From positions 186,001 to 250,000 of the forward strand of contig JAWZYV010016058.1 of the NCBI GenBank assembly GCA_038373885.1: 64,000 bases of DNA, given 5' to 3'. Under the pieces are notes generated by a model. That model was given only the letters and a program-made list of their open reading frames with translations, did no database searches and was not told the DNA's origin. Shown one piece after another: positions 11,301-23,112 of this stretch. Every line of letters starts with the position of its first letter. The stretch's first letter is position 1. The stretch comes from Cheiracanthium punctorium (Eukaryota > Arthropoda > Arachnida > Araneae > Cheiracanthiidae). The position numbers and the translations under genes were made by a program.

Positions 11301-12416
11301 TAAAAAGTTAAACTGTTTTGCAAAACAGTTTCAGGATTAGTCATACGCAATAAAATATTAAACATCTTTTTGGTACATATTTTTCAATCTCAAATTTGAT
11401 CCAAAAGTTGTGTTCTAAATATCTCAATTTGAAACATCAAGATAGTGTGTATTCAGTACATAGTTGAAATTGTCACAATTGTACCAAGAAAAATATGTAA
11501 ATACAATCTTCTGGTCTTAAAATAAAGATTGGTAATATTTCAAAATGTAATTCCCATTTCACGAGAGAAATTATTTCTTTAATTATAAGTGACTAAACTT
11601 AAAGTTCTAATTGCTGTCCGTAAACTTTATGGGGATTTCCCAAGTAGAGCCGGTGAAAATTAGCACATAAACGTAATGAGTCAATGCATTAAAATATAAT
11701 TTTGCACATGAATAATTTGATATCAGTTTCCTGCAAAACATAGAGATCAATATCGAAAGGAGGTCGACTTAATAGGATTGGGTTCCATTGATTAGCAATG
11801 AATACAATTAACTTAGTATTAATGAGATATATTTAATGACTTAGGGAAATTGTATTAACGTGTTTGTCAGAGGTGGTTTCACAGATGATCTAATATATCC
11901 TCTAAGGTAATGAGTCCAAACAATTTGTATTATTGAGTCACGAATGAACAGTCATTATCTTAATAACTTGTTTGTGAAGTTCAGTTACACTCGCATTTAA
12001 AATGGTGATTAATTTGAATAAGTGCTCTCGAGATAGCATGCACAAAATCATCCAAAGGCGTTTTCATATTTTTTGTTTCATGATTACGAGTGATCAAGAT
12101 ATATTTTTTACTGTTCTGGGACAATTACGTAACTTATTTGATTACTCAAAATATGTGTTAATTATGTTTTGAAGTACAAATTATTTAAATTTGTCAGATT
12201 AGTTATCAAAGCTTTCATATTTAATATATGGTAAAATCTTAATTTTTTTATGAGAAAAAGATTTTTCCTTATTTGAGCAAACATGAATATCATGTTACTG
12301 AAGACGTCTTACACAAAAATGCAGGGTGCTCATCCAAAATCTATCTCCATATACAGAACTCTTGCCCCCGTTACGTTCAACCGATCAAGGCAGAATTACA
12401 AATATTGTTATTTAGA
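8372..12416. other. AT-rich sequence without recognisable genes
   Basis: Several overlapping short frames occur on both strands near 9.8-10.4 kb and 10.8-11.2 kb, but none shows motifs or agrees with splice signals. A G12 run lies at 9814-9825. A patch at 10820-11070 is somewhat GC-richer, without a recognisable product. Confidence 0.6.
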
Positions 12417-12800
12417 GGTAGGAGCTCGAGATTGAGATTGTTTAAATAATAATATAGTTCTCACATTTCTGATTACAGTGAAAAATTTCAAAATTATCCA
12501 CTGACAACGTGCCTTTGTTTTCTGAAAAAGTTGATCAGAACATTAAAAAACCATAAATTGCATTGGAACGATACACGTTTCACGAAAATTGGTGGTGTAA
12601 AACACTCGCGAAGAAGAACATTCTAAAGAAGCAGAATCAACACAGAAGAGTAGTTGCTTTGACGAAAATTCGCATAATTTAATGAATACACAGTAGAAAT
12701 TTTAAGCTAACACTAGGGCACTTGAAAACTTTTAATTCCATAAAACAATATCACTCTAATCACTTGGTCTGTCATTTTTTCGTTACACTGTTCTGTTTTA
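12417..12800. repeat. Diverged copy of the 19.86-kb foldback MITE
   Basis: Collinear similarity to 19859-20220 is visible by eye: a TCTCACA..GATTACAGTGAAAA block, a GTTGATCAGAACATT block, a GGAACGATACACGTTTCACG block and an AGTAGAAATTTTAAGCTAAC..AGGGCACTTGAAAAC block in the same order. The right terminal repeat of the 19.86-kb copy is missing here, so this copy is truncated on the right. It has no coding capacity. Confidence 0.7.
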
Positions 12801-15800
12801 TATTACCAAGATATCCTATAAGAGGGTAATTGAACAGACTTTTAAGCAATGTTATGATCACTGCTAATAAAAATATATTTCGTCAAATGAATGATGGTTT
12901 AATAATTTTAGCACGAGAATAAAATAGTTAGTGTTTTAGAATATTTTGTTCAAAGTATTTTACAATGTGTATATTTGTAACTCTTCGTAGGAACAATATT
13001 GATATTTTTTAATAATATTAAAAAAAGTCTTATGTATTTAATATAGTTTTATTATATAATATTTTTATACTTTCTGCTCTTTTAATATATGTATATTACT
13101 TTTAAAGCAAAATACTTTACTCTTTTGTAATTTTATCCCATCGAGAGAGTTTAAATTATCCCAACTTATAAACTTATTTATTACTTTTGAAGTTCTTCAT
13201 GCAGAAAATTTTTTGCCACGCTACATTAGTAACAAACTTTGTTTTTAAGTTTTGTTCCCCATTATGCCTATGCAAGTGACAATTTGTTGTATTAAATAAC
13301 ACAATAACGAAGAAAAATAGAGAAAAAATATTTTTAAGGAAATAATTTTTCAAAGGCTTGTAAGGAAAATCTCTGAATTCGATGCTCCATTTTAATAGTA
13401 AAATTGCATGTTAAACTTAAATTTTATCATTTAACTTGAATTTAAGAAATCAACAGTAAAGTTTTAAGGTTTTTCTAAAGATCCCTGAATTTGATCCACA
13501 AATAGGTAAAAAGATTTTAAGTTTTCGCAGTAGACGATAGATTTTTCAAATTATGTAGTTTTTTCTTTGGAATTCCTTCTAAAATTAGCTCAGTTTTGAA
13601 TTTATGCCGGGCAAATCTAAACCAAATCTATTAATAATAAGAAAGTTATTTTGTCTGGTGTTCAAATTCTATTTTAATTGACTATGGGAAACAGAAATAT
13701 GAAGTTTTATTGCTGGAATACACCAAAAAGCTTAATTTTTCACCGCTTCAGCTAATAAATTATCATTTATAAGCTGCATACCTTTACTGTAAATTAACTA
13801 TCATTTATAAGATGGATTAATTTTCTTAAATCTATCCACGGTTGTATTTAAACAGAAGAACTGTTGGTCTATTTGCACTTATATATAGATATTTTTTAAC
13901 ACTGTCAGAATGGAGGCATTCGTGGCTGTATTAGATTTCAGTTTGAAGAAATTATGATTTTAAATTAAAGGTAGAGGGATGAGGGGGTAGGTTACTTCAT
14001 TTAACAAGGATATGCGTGAAATGGGGAATGTTTGATGTCACAATGTGACTTCATCACAATGATAACCCATGTTATATAACGAGCTACAGAAAATATTTTA
14101 TGGAAAAAAAGGCAGGATTGTTACAGGAAATAGCCTAAATAAAGTATATTTTCAATTTGCAGAGCAATAATTTATGCGTGAGAATACATTTTTGTACAAA
14201 TTAAAAAGTTCAATGTATTGAATGAAATGAAGCAATATGTACCTTTATGATTACTTGTAAGATGTCTGAAGAAGTTCCAGAAACACTTGAAGCAATGAAT
14301 TATATATTTCATTAACATTGATAGGCCTAGCCAATAATTTACGGATTGTTAGCCAGTGTTATATTACTTTTAACCAAGCAATGTGTACATTTGGATGTGA
14401 AATTCGGAAAATATTGTATCTTCGATAACAGTTCATATATATTACCCTCAGCATGAGGATGTCTGTGAATAACGAGTTATTTCCAAATTTGAATAAAACT
14501 CTATTATATGCAATATAAAATGTTGTAAACAACACATGTGCGCATAATTTGTGGGCTATAAATTTTACTTAAACAGTATTGTGAGCTATTTATACACATG
14601 CAACTCACCCCTTCTTCCCCCTATTAAAGTTAATAATACGAATAACTATACCAGCCGTTCGTTTCATCTAATGTTCATTAACATTTACATAAAGATATTT
14701 CCAGTTCAGTGAAGTTTAGAGAGATGTTAGATAAATATATTTGCAAACATTCACAATTGCATTAGAAAAAGAAAATAAGTGGTTAGGTTTATTTTTGGTG
14801 TTAATTTAAACAAATATTTTAGCTAAGTTTCAGATATTGAAGATGAGAGTTGTTCTTTATGATTAAATTATTATCTAAATGGGCTTAACTAACGATGATT
14901 GAATTCGTATTTTGTAAAAGAAAAAAAAACATATTGTTGAAATAACATTTTATTTTTATTTTAAATCTAAAATATGCTATAAGTTATTCACTTCAATTTT
15001 TAACACCTAAAACTGGTATCTTGCAAACGAGTGTGAAAAGACCATTAAGATGAATCTAATATAAAAATCTACGTTGTCTGCATTTCTTTCTGCTAGGAAT
15101 ATGCGCGAAGTATCATTTCTCTAAAAATTTGAATTTCAAAAGAAACCAAAATATGCAAAATTTTCTGCCGAGAACAAAAGTTTTTGTTGCTGTTCTGCCT
15201 CGGGCGCTGAAAACACGGTAAAGCTTTTATTCAAAAAGTTTGCTTCAATGCACATTCTTTTCTTTTGAAGAAGGAGTTTCTCCGTTAAGCTTGGCACATA
15301 TAAATTTAGTAAAATTTTGTAATGTTTTAAATGCTGATATTCGTAAAATTAAAGGTTTATTTTAGAAAACGAATATCTTGATGAATAGAGCAATTGACAT
15401 TGAATGTAGTAGAATAAATTACACACAAATCCGAATATCATTATAATATAGAAATTTAAGCTTGTGTCGATTGATTCAAGGGTATTTTATTACTGTGAAC
15501 TTCTTTTCATTAAATGGAAAATAGAATTTTAAATAATTTTCAAGGAAGTTTTTTTTATCAGTAGTTATATGGTTGTATTTATTTTTAATCGATCATCAGT
15601 TTTAATATCGAATCCTGAAACGTATATTTATCTCTCCAGGAAGGACGCTACTCTTTGTAACACAATGCTTATTTTTACAGTATTTTTAAAATTATTTGGT
15701 TTTGTTAACTAAATAGTTAGTACATTTATACTAAAGCATTAAATAAATAAACTGAGTTTACAACTAGTATTTTAAAAGTATTTGGTACTGTTTTAACCAT

Positions 15801-16740
15801 TATTTTTCAGAGAGAAAAATTAAATATGACTTTCATACTCGTTTATGGAAAGGAAAATACACATTATAAAAAAATGCAACACGACATTAATAATTATTAT
15901 AATTCATTAAAATGTGAATTCACATTTTATTCGCAATTTTACCGTATTACACTGCTGATGGGATTAATGCTAACTTAAGCGAGCTCGCCGATCCTCAAAG
16001 GCCCGAAATCTTTTTTATGCTAGAAAAAGGAAATGAAAGTTCTTGAAATGTCTCTAGTAGTCAAGTAGATGACCTCAAATGCAGCTACACGAAATCTAAG
16101 AAAAAGGCACAGAACGATTAGTTTGTTCAGTAATTTCTTTTATTACTTAAGGCGCGTTCTGGAGGATAATTATTATTTTGTTATTTTTATTATTTACGCA
16201 AACATACAAACGTGCCAGCATTACATTTAAAAAAAGGATTACAAATTATTCTTTTGTTTCCCAAAATACTGAGTTAACTATATGAGATATTCAAGACTGG
16301 GTATCTTGCTATAGGAAATTTATTATTATTCACAATACCTAAGTGATGATATCTGTGCGAGAGATAACAGAACTGAGACTAACGAGCATATCTTGTTTTG
16401 TAAGACTTGATAAACTTGGGAGCCAGCCTAAGAGAATAATTTGGCGAAATCCTGTAATGTGTTAATGTAAAGAAGAGTTAAAGCAATGTTAAATTCTAAT
16501 CCAACCACTAATAGCTTTATTTAATACCAAATTATAAGATAAAGAAAATGAGATGAGAAAATTATGAGATAAAGGAATTCTAAGATGTGTGCGTATCACT
16601 TTTCAGGTACTCAGCAAAAATCTAGCATAACCTTATTTCAAGCTCAAAAATAGTCACGAGGCATAACAAAGAAACGAGTTTAAAAGTTAAAAATATTAGT
16701 CATAGGGAAGTCTATAAATTGCCTGAGAATTTTTGATATG
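12801..16740. other. AT-rich sequence without recognisable genes
   Basis: Nothing but minor duplications, for example CATTTATAAG twice between 13750 and 13810. No frame of interest. Confidence 0.6.
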
Positions 16741-16806
16741 ACTAGGGGCCAAGGCCCCCAGACTCGCTACGCTCGCTTTTCGTATGAGGCATTCGGCCCC
16801 TAATAA
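16741..16806. repeat. GC-rich short inverted-repeat block
   Basis: AGGGGCC and GGCCCCT lie inverted about 50 bp apart around an unusual CpG-rich core (ACTCGCTACGCTCGC). The composition differs sharply from the flanks, so this is probably a fragment of a repeat. Family not recognised. Confidence 0.4.
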
Positions 16807-16936
16807 GGCTTATTCGTAAAAAAGACATAATTTCAACACACAAAACCCGAAGATTTGATCAGATGAAATGTTACTGAGCTAAGATTGCTTGGTTCTTGCA
16901 TCTTCATTGGTACTTAAAAATTTAAACTTCACACTA

Positions 16937-17520
16937 CAGTAGACCCCCTATCCCTCATAACACGGAAGATATTTTGTTATGGGAATCCGTGTTGTACGGG
17001 TCCTGAGCTATTCTCCACCTGGATTGCGGACTCCGCTTATAATCGCTGGAAAAATTATTTGCACTCCTCAGAAACACAATGACATTTAATGTTGCCATTC
17101 AAAAGTTATATTAATTAGGAGCTAAAGCGTAATAAAATCAGAACATATGTTTCAGCTGTATTTTTAATAATGTAAAACCTATTGGACACCTTACGAATTT
17201 GCCACCCGTGGCGATTTTTCATTATTTGGCGACTTGCGTACATGTAAAGTTAACAAAAGCTACGGAACAGATAGAATAGCCTGCCACCAATGGCACATGC
17301 TCACAACCTTTATTTACTGTTCATTTAAGGTTACCGGAAAACCGTTATCCATATTTTCATTTACATAATCGTTTGCAGATTGGCGTACTTAACACCACGA
17401 ATTATACCATCTCGTCGCGCTAGCAAATATCCAAAGTGTAACTGCTATAACTGCTATAATGACATAGTTAACGCCGCCAAATATTTCTACTGGTAGCAAA
17501 TAATCCAGCTGGACGAGAAC
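16937..17520. mobile_element. Possible pogo/Tigger-like terminal repeat and attached repeat
   Basis: TA followed by CAGTAGACCCCCTATCCC and then a GGAATCCGTGTTGTACGGG-type block resembles the start of pogo/Tigger elements. No inverted right end was found. The following 17150-17520 stretch contains TTGCCACC..GTGGCGA and TTGGCGAC motifs that look like another repeat. Weak calls, without coding sequence. Confidence 0.3.
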
Positions 17521-19858
17521 CGGATTTAAAATAATCTGCATTTTAATTATTTTTCATTTTCAAGATATTAGTTATTCTATTTTGGAAAAACGAATAATCA
17601 CTAATTCTAAACTCCTGTTGTCTAAGTGAACTTACTATTTGAAAATTGTCAACTTTGTGTAACACATTTTGAGTTACTTATTTCATATAGTTTTTATTTT
17701 GGCGTAAAATGGGCGTAATTCTAACTCATGTTTGTAAATTTCACGCAATTCTAGATACTTGGAAACGCTTTGTTGCAAAGGAATGAATGATTTTATGCCA
17801 AATCTGGCAACCATTGGGTTTATTTTATCAGTTTTTTGTTAATATCTTCTAAAATAATTCGATTTTCGATATTTAAATCAGCTTAGCAGGTTCCTCGGAA
17901 TTTTTCGAATCTGTGGGCAGCTTATTCGAAACTCAAATCCCTACGGTTTAGGACGAGATAGGTCCACAAGCTTTGACAGCGATAGCGGCGGCGACAGCGG
18001 CCTTTACTTTTTTTTTAGAATAGAGAGATTTTGTCTGTACACTCTTCCCCAGATGATTGTTTACACTTTATTTTCACAACCAATCAGATTTTGTTTAAAG
18101 GCATGTGAATTTTGCATGTGGTAAACTGAGATATTTTCTACAGCACTACTATCTTCAACATAAACACGCACAGTTATGTTCATGAAGAAATCCTTGTTGT
18201 GTATGTCCATTTGGTAATTTGCACACACAGCTAGTGTTACTTAAATTTAGTATATTTAAAAATTGGTACAATTATGACAAAAGATAACATTTAGAAATTT
18301 TGACTGATTCCATAATTACTAACTGAAATTGAAAATACTATTTGAATTTGAATTACAATGCTTATGGAAATTGTCAAATGACTAAGTAGACTAAAATATT
18401 AATGTTTAGAAGAGACGGTTAGATTCATTTATAGATTTTCATAGGGTTTTCTATATGTTTTAGGCATGAATGATTTTTATTTTTAGTGAATGACTTTTTT
18501 AAAGGCTGGTGCTTGTTTGATTCTTTATTCGAATATGTAAAAAATGCCCAAACCTCCCAGATTTAGGAGTTCACATTTTCTTTTGCCAGAAAGGATTTTC
18601 AAATTGTGCATTGTGCCGAACAGCTTAACCTTTCTCGGAAAATAAAAACTACAAAAAATAGAAACAGAAATAACATTACCTTAATTTTATAATACTATTA
18701 TATTCAAATATTTTAGGGGCCCAGGTGCTTAGTACTCAGGAACAAGTTTATAAAATTTTAACAAACTATATATGCATTACTATTTAATATATGTATACCA
18801 TCCTTATTAAAGCAACTTCAGTCTTATTAATCATTAATTTATTATTTAAATACAAGAGAACTTCTTATGTTAATATATGCCAAGTAATTACACTATTTTA
18901 CTCAATAATACCTAAGTTAAATGACGAGTGTAATTAGAGGGAGAGCAGAATTTTAATACTTTAATACAACAGATATATTTAATCTAAAATTAATTGCTTA
19001 ACATACCGGATTATTCTAAACTATTTTCTGCATCACTGGAGCAGATAAAGTAGATTTTGATCGTACGAAAGTATTAATACTTTCTAGATTTAGCGGCAAG
19101 ATGACGCTTATTGCGCGTTAGTCCTATGATGTTCACTCATCTGCGAGACGTATACTGCCGTTATTACACATAGCATTAAATATTTACATAGATTTTAATT
19201 TTAGATAATGTACGGTGTATAAAAATGATAGTTACAAAATAATTTTGCACAGAAAGTGAAGGAATTATGAAAGTCTTATTGCGAAAATATGAAGATTTTC
19301 AGTTCTGATAAATTTCAACCAGTTAGGCACACAAAAGACGTGTGGTCGTTTATAATGAAATCATCCCTAATTTTTTATGTATTCTAACTGCACAGAAAAA
19401 TCCCAATTAGTAAAACGTTGCCCTTCGCTAATGAGGTGATGGACGAAATTTGACAATTTTACCCTACGATGTCTCAGAGATATGACCATAAATATATGCT
19501 AACTTAAACCGCTTTTCAATGGTTCTTCAATGGAACAGAATAACTTCCGATTCTCGCGTTTCAAGGAGGAAGTTATAAAAGAAATTTATATTTTTGCACT
19601 CTAGCAATAAACATAGACATTACAATTTATGCATAGCCCCTAACGATCTTTGTTTAACGATATCTCTGAAGCATTCTATGACGAAAGGCTGATGTTTTGT
19701 ACTCTGCATGTGACTCATTTTACTAATTTAAAATTTTTTGTTAGGGGATCGTATACAAATTTTAAAAATGTCACCTCTAGTTGCAGTTTCGTTCAACCAA
19801 TCGACATAGGATTTGAGATATGCATAGATATAGATATAGATTGAGATATAGATATTCA
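17521..19858. other. AT-rich sequence; small (GATATA)n tract at right edge
   Basis: No gene is seen. A small GC-rich patch lies at 17970-18005 (GCGATAGCGGCGGCGACAGC). Near 19818-19856 there is a degenerate GATATA microsatellite. The bases just left of 19859 also resemble those left of the 12.4-kb copy (TTCGTTCAACCAATC / TACGTTCAACCGATC), so the shared repeat may begin near 19780. Confidence 0.5.
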
Positions 19859-20336
19859 TAGGTATGCACTCAAAATTGGGATTGCTTAAAACAGCAGAGC
19901 TCTCACAGATACGGTTACAGTGAAAACATTTCTAAATTTTCAAATGTCAACACCCACATTATCTCAGAAAGCTGATCAAGGCATTCAATAACTATACATG
20001 GCACAGGAACGATACATAAATGACGAAGATTGGTTTAGTAAAACATTTACAAATAAGCTCATTATAAAGAATCTAATTCAACAGGAAATAAAGTGCATTT
20101 GCACAATCCGCATTAATTCACTGAAATAAATAGTAGAAATGCTAAACTAACAGCAGGGCACTTGAAATCTTTCAATTCAAATAAAACCACATTTCCTTTC
20201 CTCCCTTGTGCTGTCATCTACTTTCACATGAAAAAGTGGGTGTTGCAATTGGAAATTTTCAAATTTTTTTCACTGTAATCGTAACTGTGAGAGATCTATT
20301 GTTTTGAAAAACCCCAACCACAAGCGCATACCCCTG
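19859..20336. mobile_element. Foldback MITE with ~95-bp TIRs
   Basis: The left arm (about 19859-19955) and right arm (about 20238-20336) are inverted copies. Examples are GGTATGCACT against GGTATGCGCT, and CTCACAGATACGGTTACAGTG against CTCACAGTTACGATTACAGTG on the complement. The centre is non-coding. A second copy is at 12417-12800, showing a dispersed non-autonomous family. TSDs are not clear. Confidence 0.75.
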
Positions 20337-20619
20337 AATAATTACGGTGAAATAAAATAATAGAATTTGCATATTTTACAGAATTTCATGAAAACAACTG
20401 ATATGAATGTAAAACCACGCCTTCTAGACAAAAATGCAAGTCGTCTACGTCAAATACGTAAGCGTACACGTGTGTGTAGGCAGAGCCAGTAGAGAAACAG
20501 GCTTTTCGCTTGTAAGATAAGCGCGAGTAAGTTAACAGGCAGTTCGTTCGTTATTATGCCGCGTCAAATTTCTTGGTGTTATTTTGCTGCAATCGGTTAA
20601 TTTCAAATTGTAACAGAAA

Positions 20620-21624
20620 ATGAGTAACCACCAACGTTTAGATGATGGAATGAGATGACGAATTGTGAGGAGGCTAGAAGCAGGCCTTTCTTAAGTCCAG
20701 ATTTGTAGAGAGTTCAATGTAACGCCCATCGTTACATGTTAATTATAACGCCTTGATACACGGGTTCCTGTAGCTGCCTGCAAGTAACGAGAGAGCTAAG
20801 ATTCTGTAACACTCCAGTTACGCCTCACTACTCTCTCGTTACTTGTATGCTGCTACAGGAACCCGTGTATCAAGGCTGACTGTTTTCAGAAGTCTTCATG
20901 AGAGAAGGTTTTTTGCAAGAAGACCTGCTATTTTTGTCCCGCTCACTTCTACGAACAGAAGAATCAGTTTAGCATGCTGCAGAGAGCATAGAGATTGGAG
21001 TACGGATCAATGGGCGACCGTTCTCTTCACAGAAGATTCCCGGTTCAGTCTAAACACCAATTCTCACGATACGTTCATATGGAGAAAACCAGGAACCCAC
21101 TAAATATCCCCCAATGTCAGCGAAATCGACCATTATGGCAGGGGGAGGTTTAATGGTCTGGACACGCATCAAGCTAGATGGCCTACACCTCTCCATGTCT
21201 CTGAAAGAGGCACTGTAACTGATGTGAGGTATAGGGATGAGGGCTTGGAGCCCTATGTTCACCTTTTCAGGGGTGCAGTTGGCCCTGAGTTCATTTTAAT
21301 GGGCAATAAATAACGCAAGGCCACATAGCGCAAGGCCACAAGAGAACTTCTGGTTGACGAATTTCTAGAGAGTGGGGATATTCGCCGGATGGATTCGCCA
21401 GCCAGATCTCCAGACCTTAACCCTTTAGAGCATGTCTGGGACGCTCTGGGGAGGGCAATTGCAACTCGCAACCCACTCCGAGAACCATCCAAGGAACGAA
21501 AGCAGCGTTGCTGAACGAGTGGGACCAATTGACAGAGGAAAAGAGAAGCTGCCTAATTTCAAGTATGCAATCACGCTGCGTGACCTACATATCTGTAAGA
21601 GGGGACCATATCTCCCATTTACAC
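20620..21624 (+). pseudogene. Tc1-like transposase pseudogene, rearranged
   Basis: ATG at 20620 opens a frame that soon decays (stops within 100 bp). From about 20843 a clear Tc1 transposase resumes: GTRVSRLTV, ARRP, then the first catalytic block as FTEDSRFS (the usual TDE is altered, so the first Asp is lost), HVSERGTVT, EPYV, and the last block ARSPDLNPLEHVWDAL with its Glu retained. The central DDN block is destroyed by a stop and a 15-bp-period duplication at 21314-21340. The C-terminus ends near 21624 after frameshifts. About 50-60 codons of the linker between the DNA-binding and catalytic domains are replaced by an inverted duplication (separate entry). An intact gene would cut and paste its element at TA sites. 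This one is dead. Confidence 0.85.
20750..20876. repeat. Inverted duplication within the Tc1 relic (46-bp arms, 35-bp loop)
   Basis: Arm 20750-20795 is the inverted copy of 20831-20876 with 3 mismatches in 46. The right arm is genuine transposase sequence (GCTACAGGAACCCGTGTATC). The left arm is the extra inverted copy and replaces missing transposase codons. Confidence 0.9.
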
Positions 21625-21744
21625 ATCTATTAATCCATTTTTTTTGTTGATTCTCATACCGCTGTTTCATACCTTCCGACTCCAAATTTGTGTTACGCAC
21701 GATCATGCGTGTGTATTACAATTATTGAATGGCTATTTGTTTTG

Positions 21745-22080
21745 TACCAGATTAATGTATGTACATATCCAATTTCATTAAAATCGGTCCAGTAGTTCTA
21801 GAGATAATCGACCAAGACTGCAAATTCTCTTTATTTCTTACATCAGTATATATCTGAAATATCATCTCGATCAGTTGAATGGAAAAGTGGCTAGAGGTCC
21901 ATATACCGGGGAAAAATGAAAACGATGTTTTCATTTTTTCTTGATAATAATCCCAAATTGCAATGTGAGCCGTCTTGGTTCTCTCTACCATCCCTTACAT
22001 ATTTTCATAAAAGCTCTGAATCACTCTGTATCTATCTGTCTATCTGCATATCTATCTATCTATCTATCTATGTATAGTTA
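21745..22080. repeat. Repeat tail with perfect 12-bp hairpin and (CTAT)n
   Basis: The stretch contains ATTTCATTAAAATCGGTCCA followed by GTAGTTCTAGAGATAAT, a phrase common to many arthropod transposon tails. A perfect hairpin AAAAATGAAAAC-gat-GTTTTCATTTTT lies at 21912-21938, and a CTAT/CTGT tetranucleotide run at about 22025-22072. Confidence 0.6.
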
Positions 22081-22860
22081 TATATACTGAGAGGAAACTG
22101 AACATAGTGTGTATTTAACAAATTTCAAGATAATGACAAACATTGTAGGAAGTTTAAAACATAATTTTGTACACACAAGTTTTGCATTATAATTCCGCAT
22201 CTTTAATTCTAATTGTGAAGGTTATGTCCAATCATTTCTTTCTACAAGTTAAATTTGCAACTAAATTTTATCTGGAGCATATGATTTATATAACGGAGCA
22301 CTTATAGTAACAGAGCGTACACATAACACTCAACTAACTTATAAGAACCTTATTAAACAAGTAAAAGATAACGAATTTGCTATCATAGTAAGCAGAGGAA
22401 ATGAAATAAAATATAATTCAATTCTTACTTAAATGTATAGCTTTGTTATAGAACAAAGTACTTAATAAAATTGAAATTACGTCTCACCAATTCTACTCTT
22501 TGTCCAACAAACGCAACATTCAGCCATTAGCTTAAAAAATACAGCTGCCATGAGATACGCTGTTTAGTAGAAATGTGAGTACACCCAATAAACTAATATG
22601 CCATTCTTTTTATAAGACATTCTTTCATGTACCTTTGGGGAGTCTTATTACCAGGTTTGCTGCTGTATACTGTAGCTTTAAATTGCCAATTAAATAGCAG
22701 AAATAAAATAAAGGAAGAGCTTACTGTAAATGTTTAACGTTGTATCAAAAGGAAACACAGAGTAAAAAATTATATAAAAACGTGTTCCCTTTTGTAAAAG
22801 TAGGTTTACTTTATGCCCTCGTCTTCTTTTAATAGAGAAATCATTTTAAGAATGCAGATT
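22081..22860. other. AT-rich sequence without recognisable genes
   Basis: No structure I can support. Confidence 0.6.
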
Positions 22861-22957
22861 TAGACACATTTATTATTATTATTATTATTATTATTGATTA
22901 GATGAAAAAACATCTATGCCCATAACACAATGGGATCTCAAAACACACTAAACATTA
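22861..22957. repeat. (TTA)n microsatellite and flank
   Basis: About ten TTA/ATT units at 22869-22897. Confidence 0.85.
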
Positions 22958-23112
22958 TACATGGACGCCAGCAGCATAGGGCAAAGGGGCCCCCCCCTGG
23001 ACTTTGTACGCAGTGTTTTCCCTTGCTTTTTTGCTCTTTCCAACATGGTAACCATACGTTGAAGTAGTCTTTGCCCCCCCCCCTGGGAAATATTCTACCG
23101 ACGCCCATGACT
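22958..23112. mobile_element. Short MITE with poly-C ends
   Basis: ACATGGACGCCAGCAGCATAG on the left and TATTCTACCGACGCCCATGA on the right form imperfect TIRs. Just inside lie GGCAAAGGGGCCCCCCCC on the left and, on the right, GCCCCCCCCCC, also in inverted arrangement (CCCAGG..GGGCAAAG). About 155 bp, non-coding. Overlapping short frames are shadows. Confidence 0.6.
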
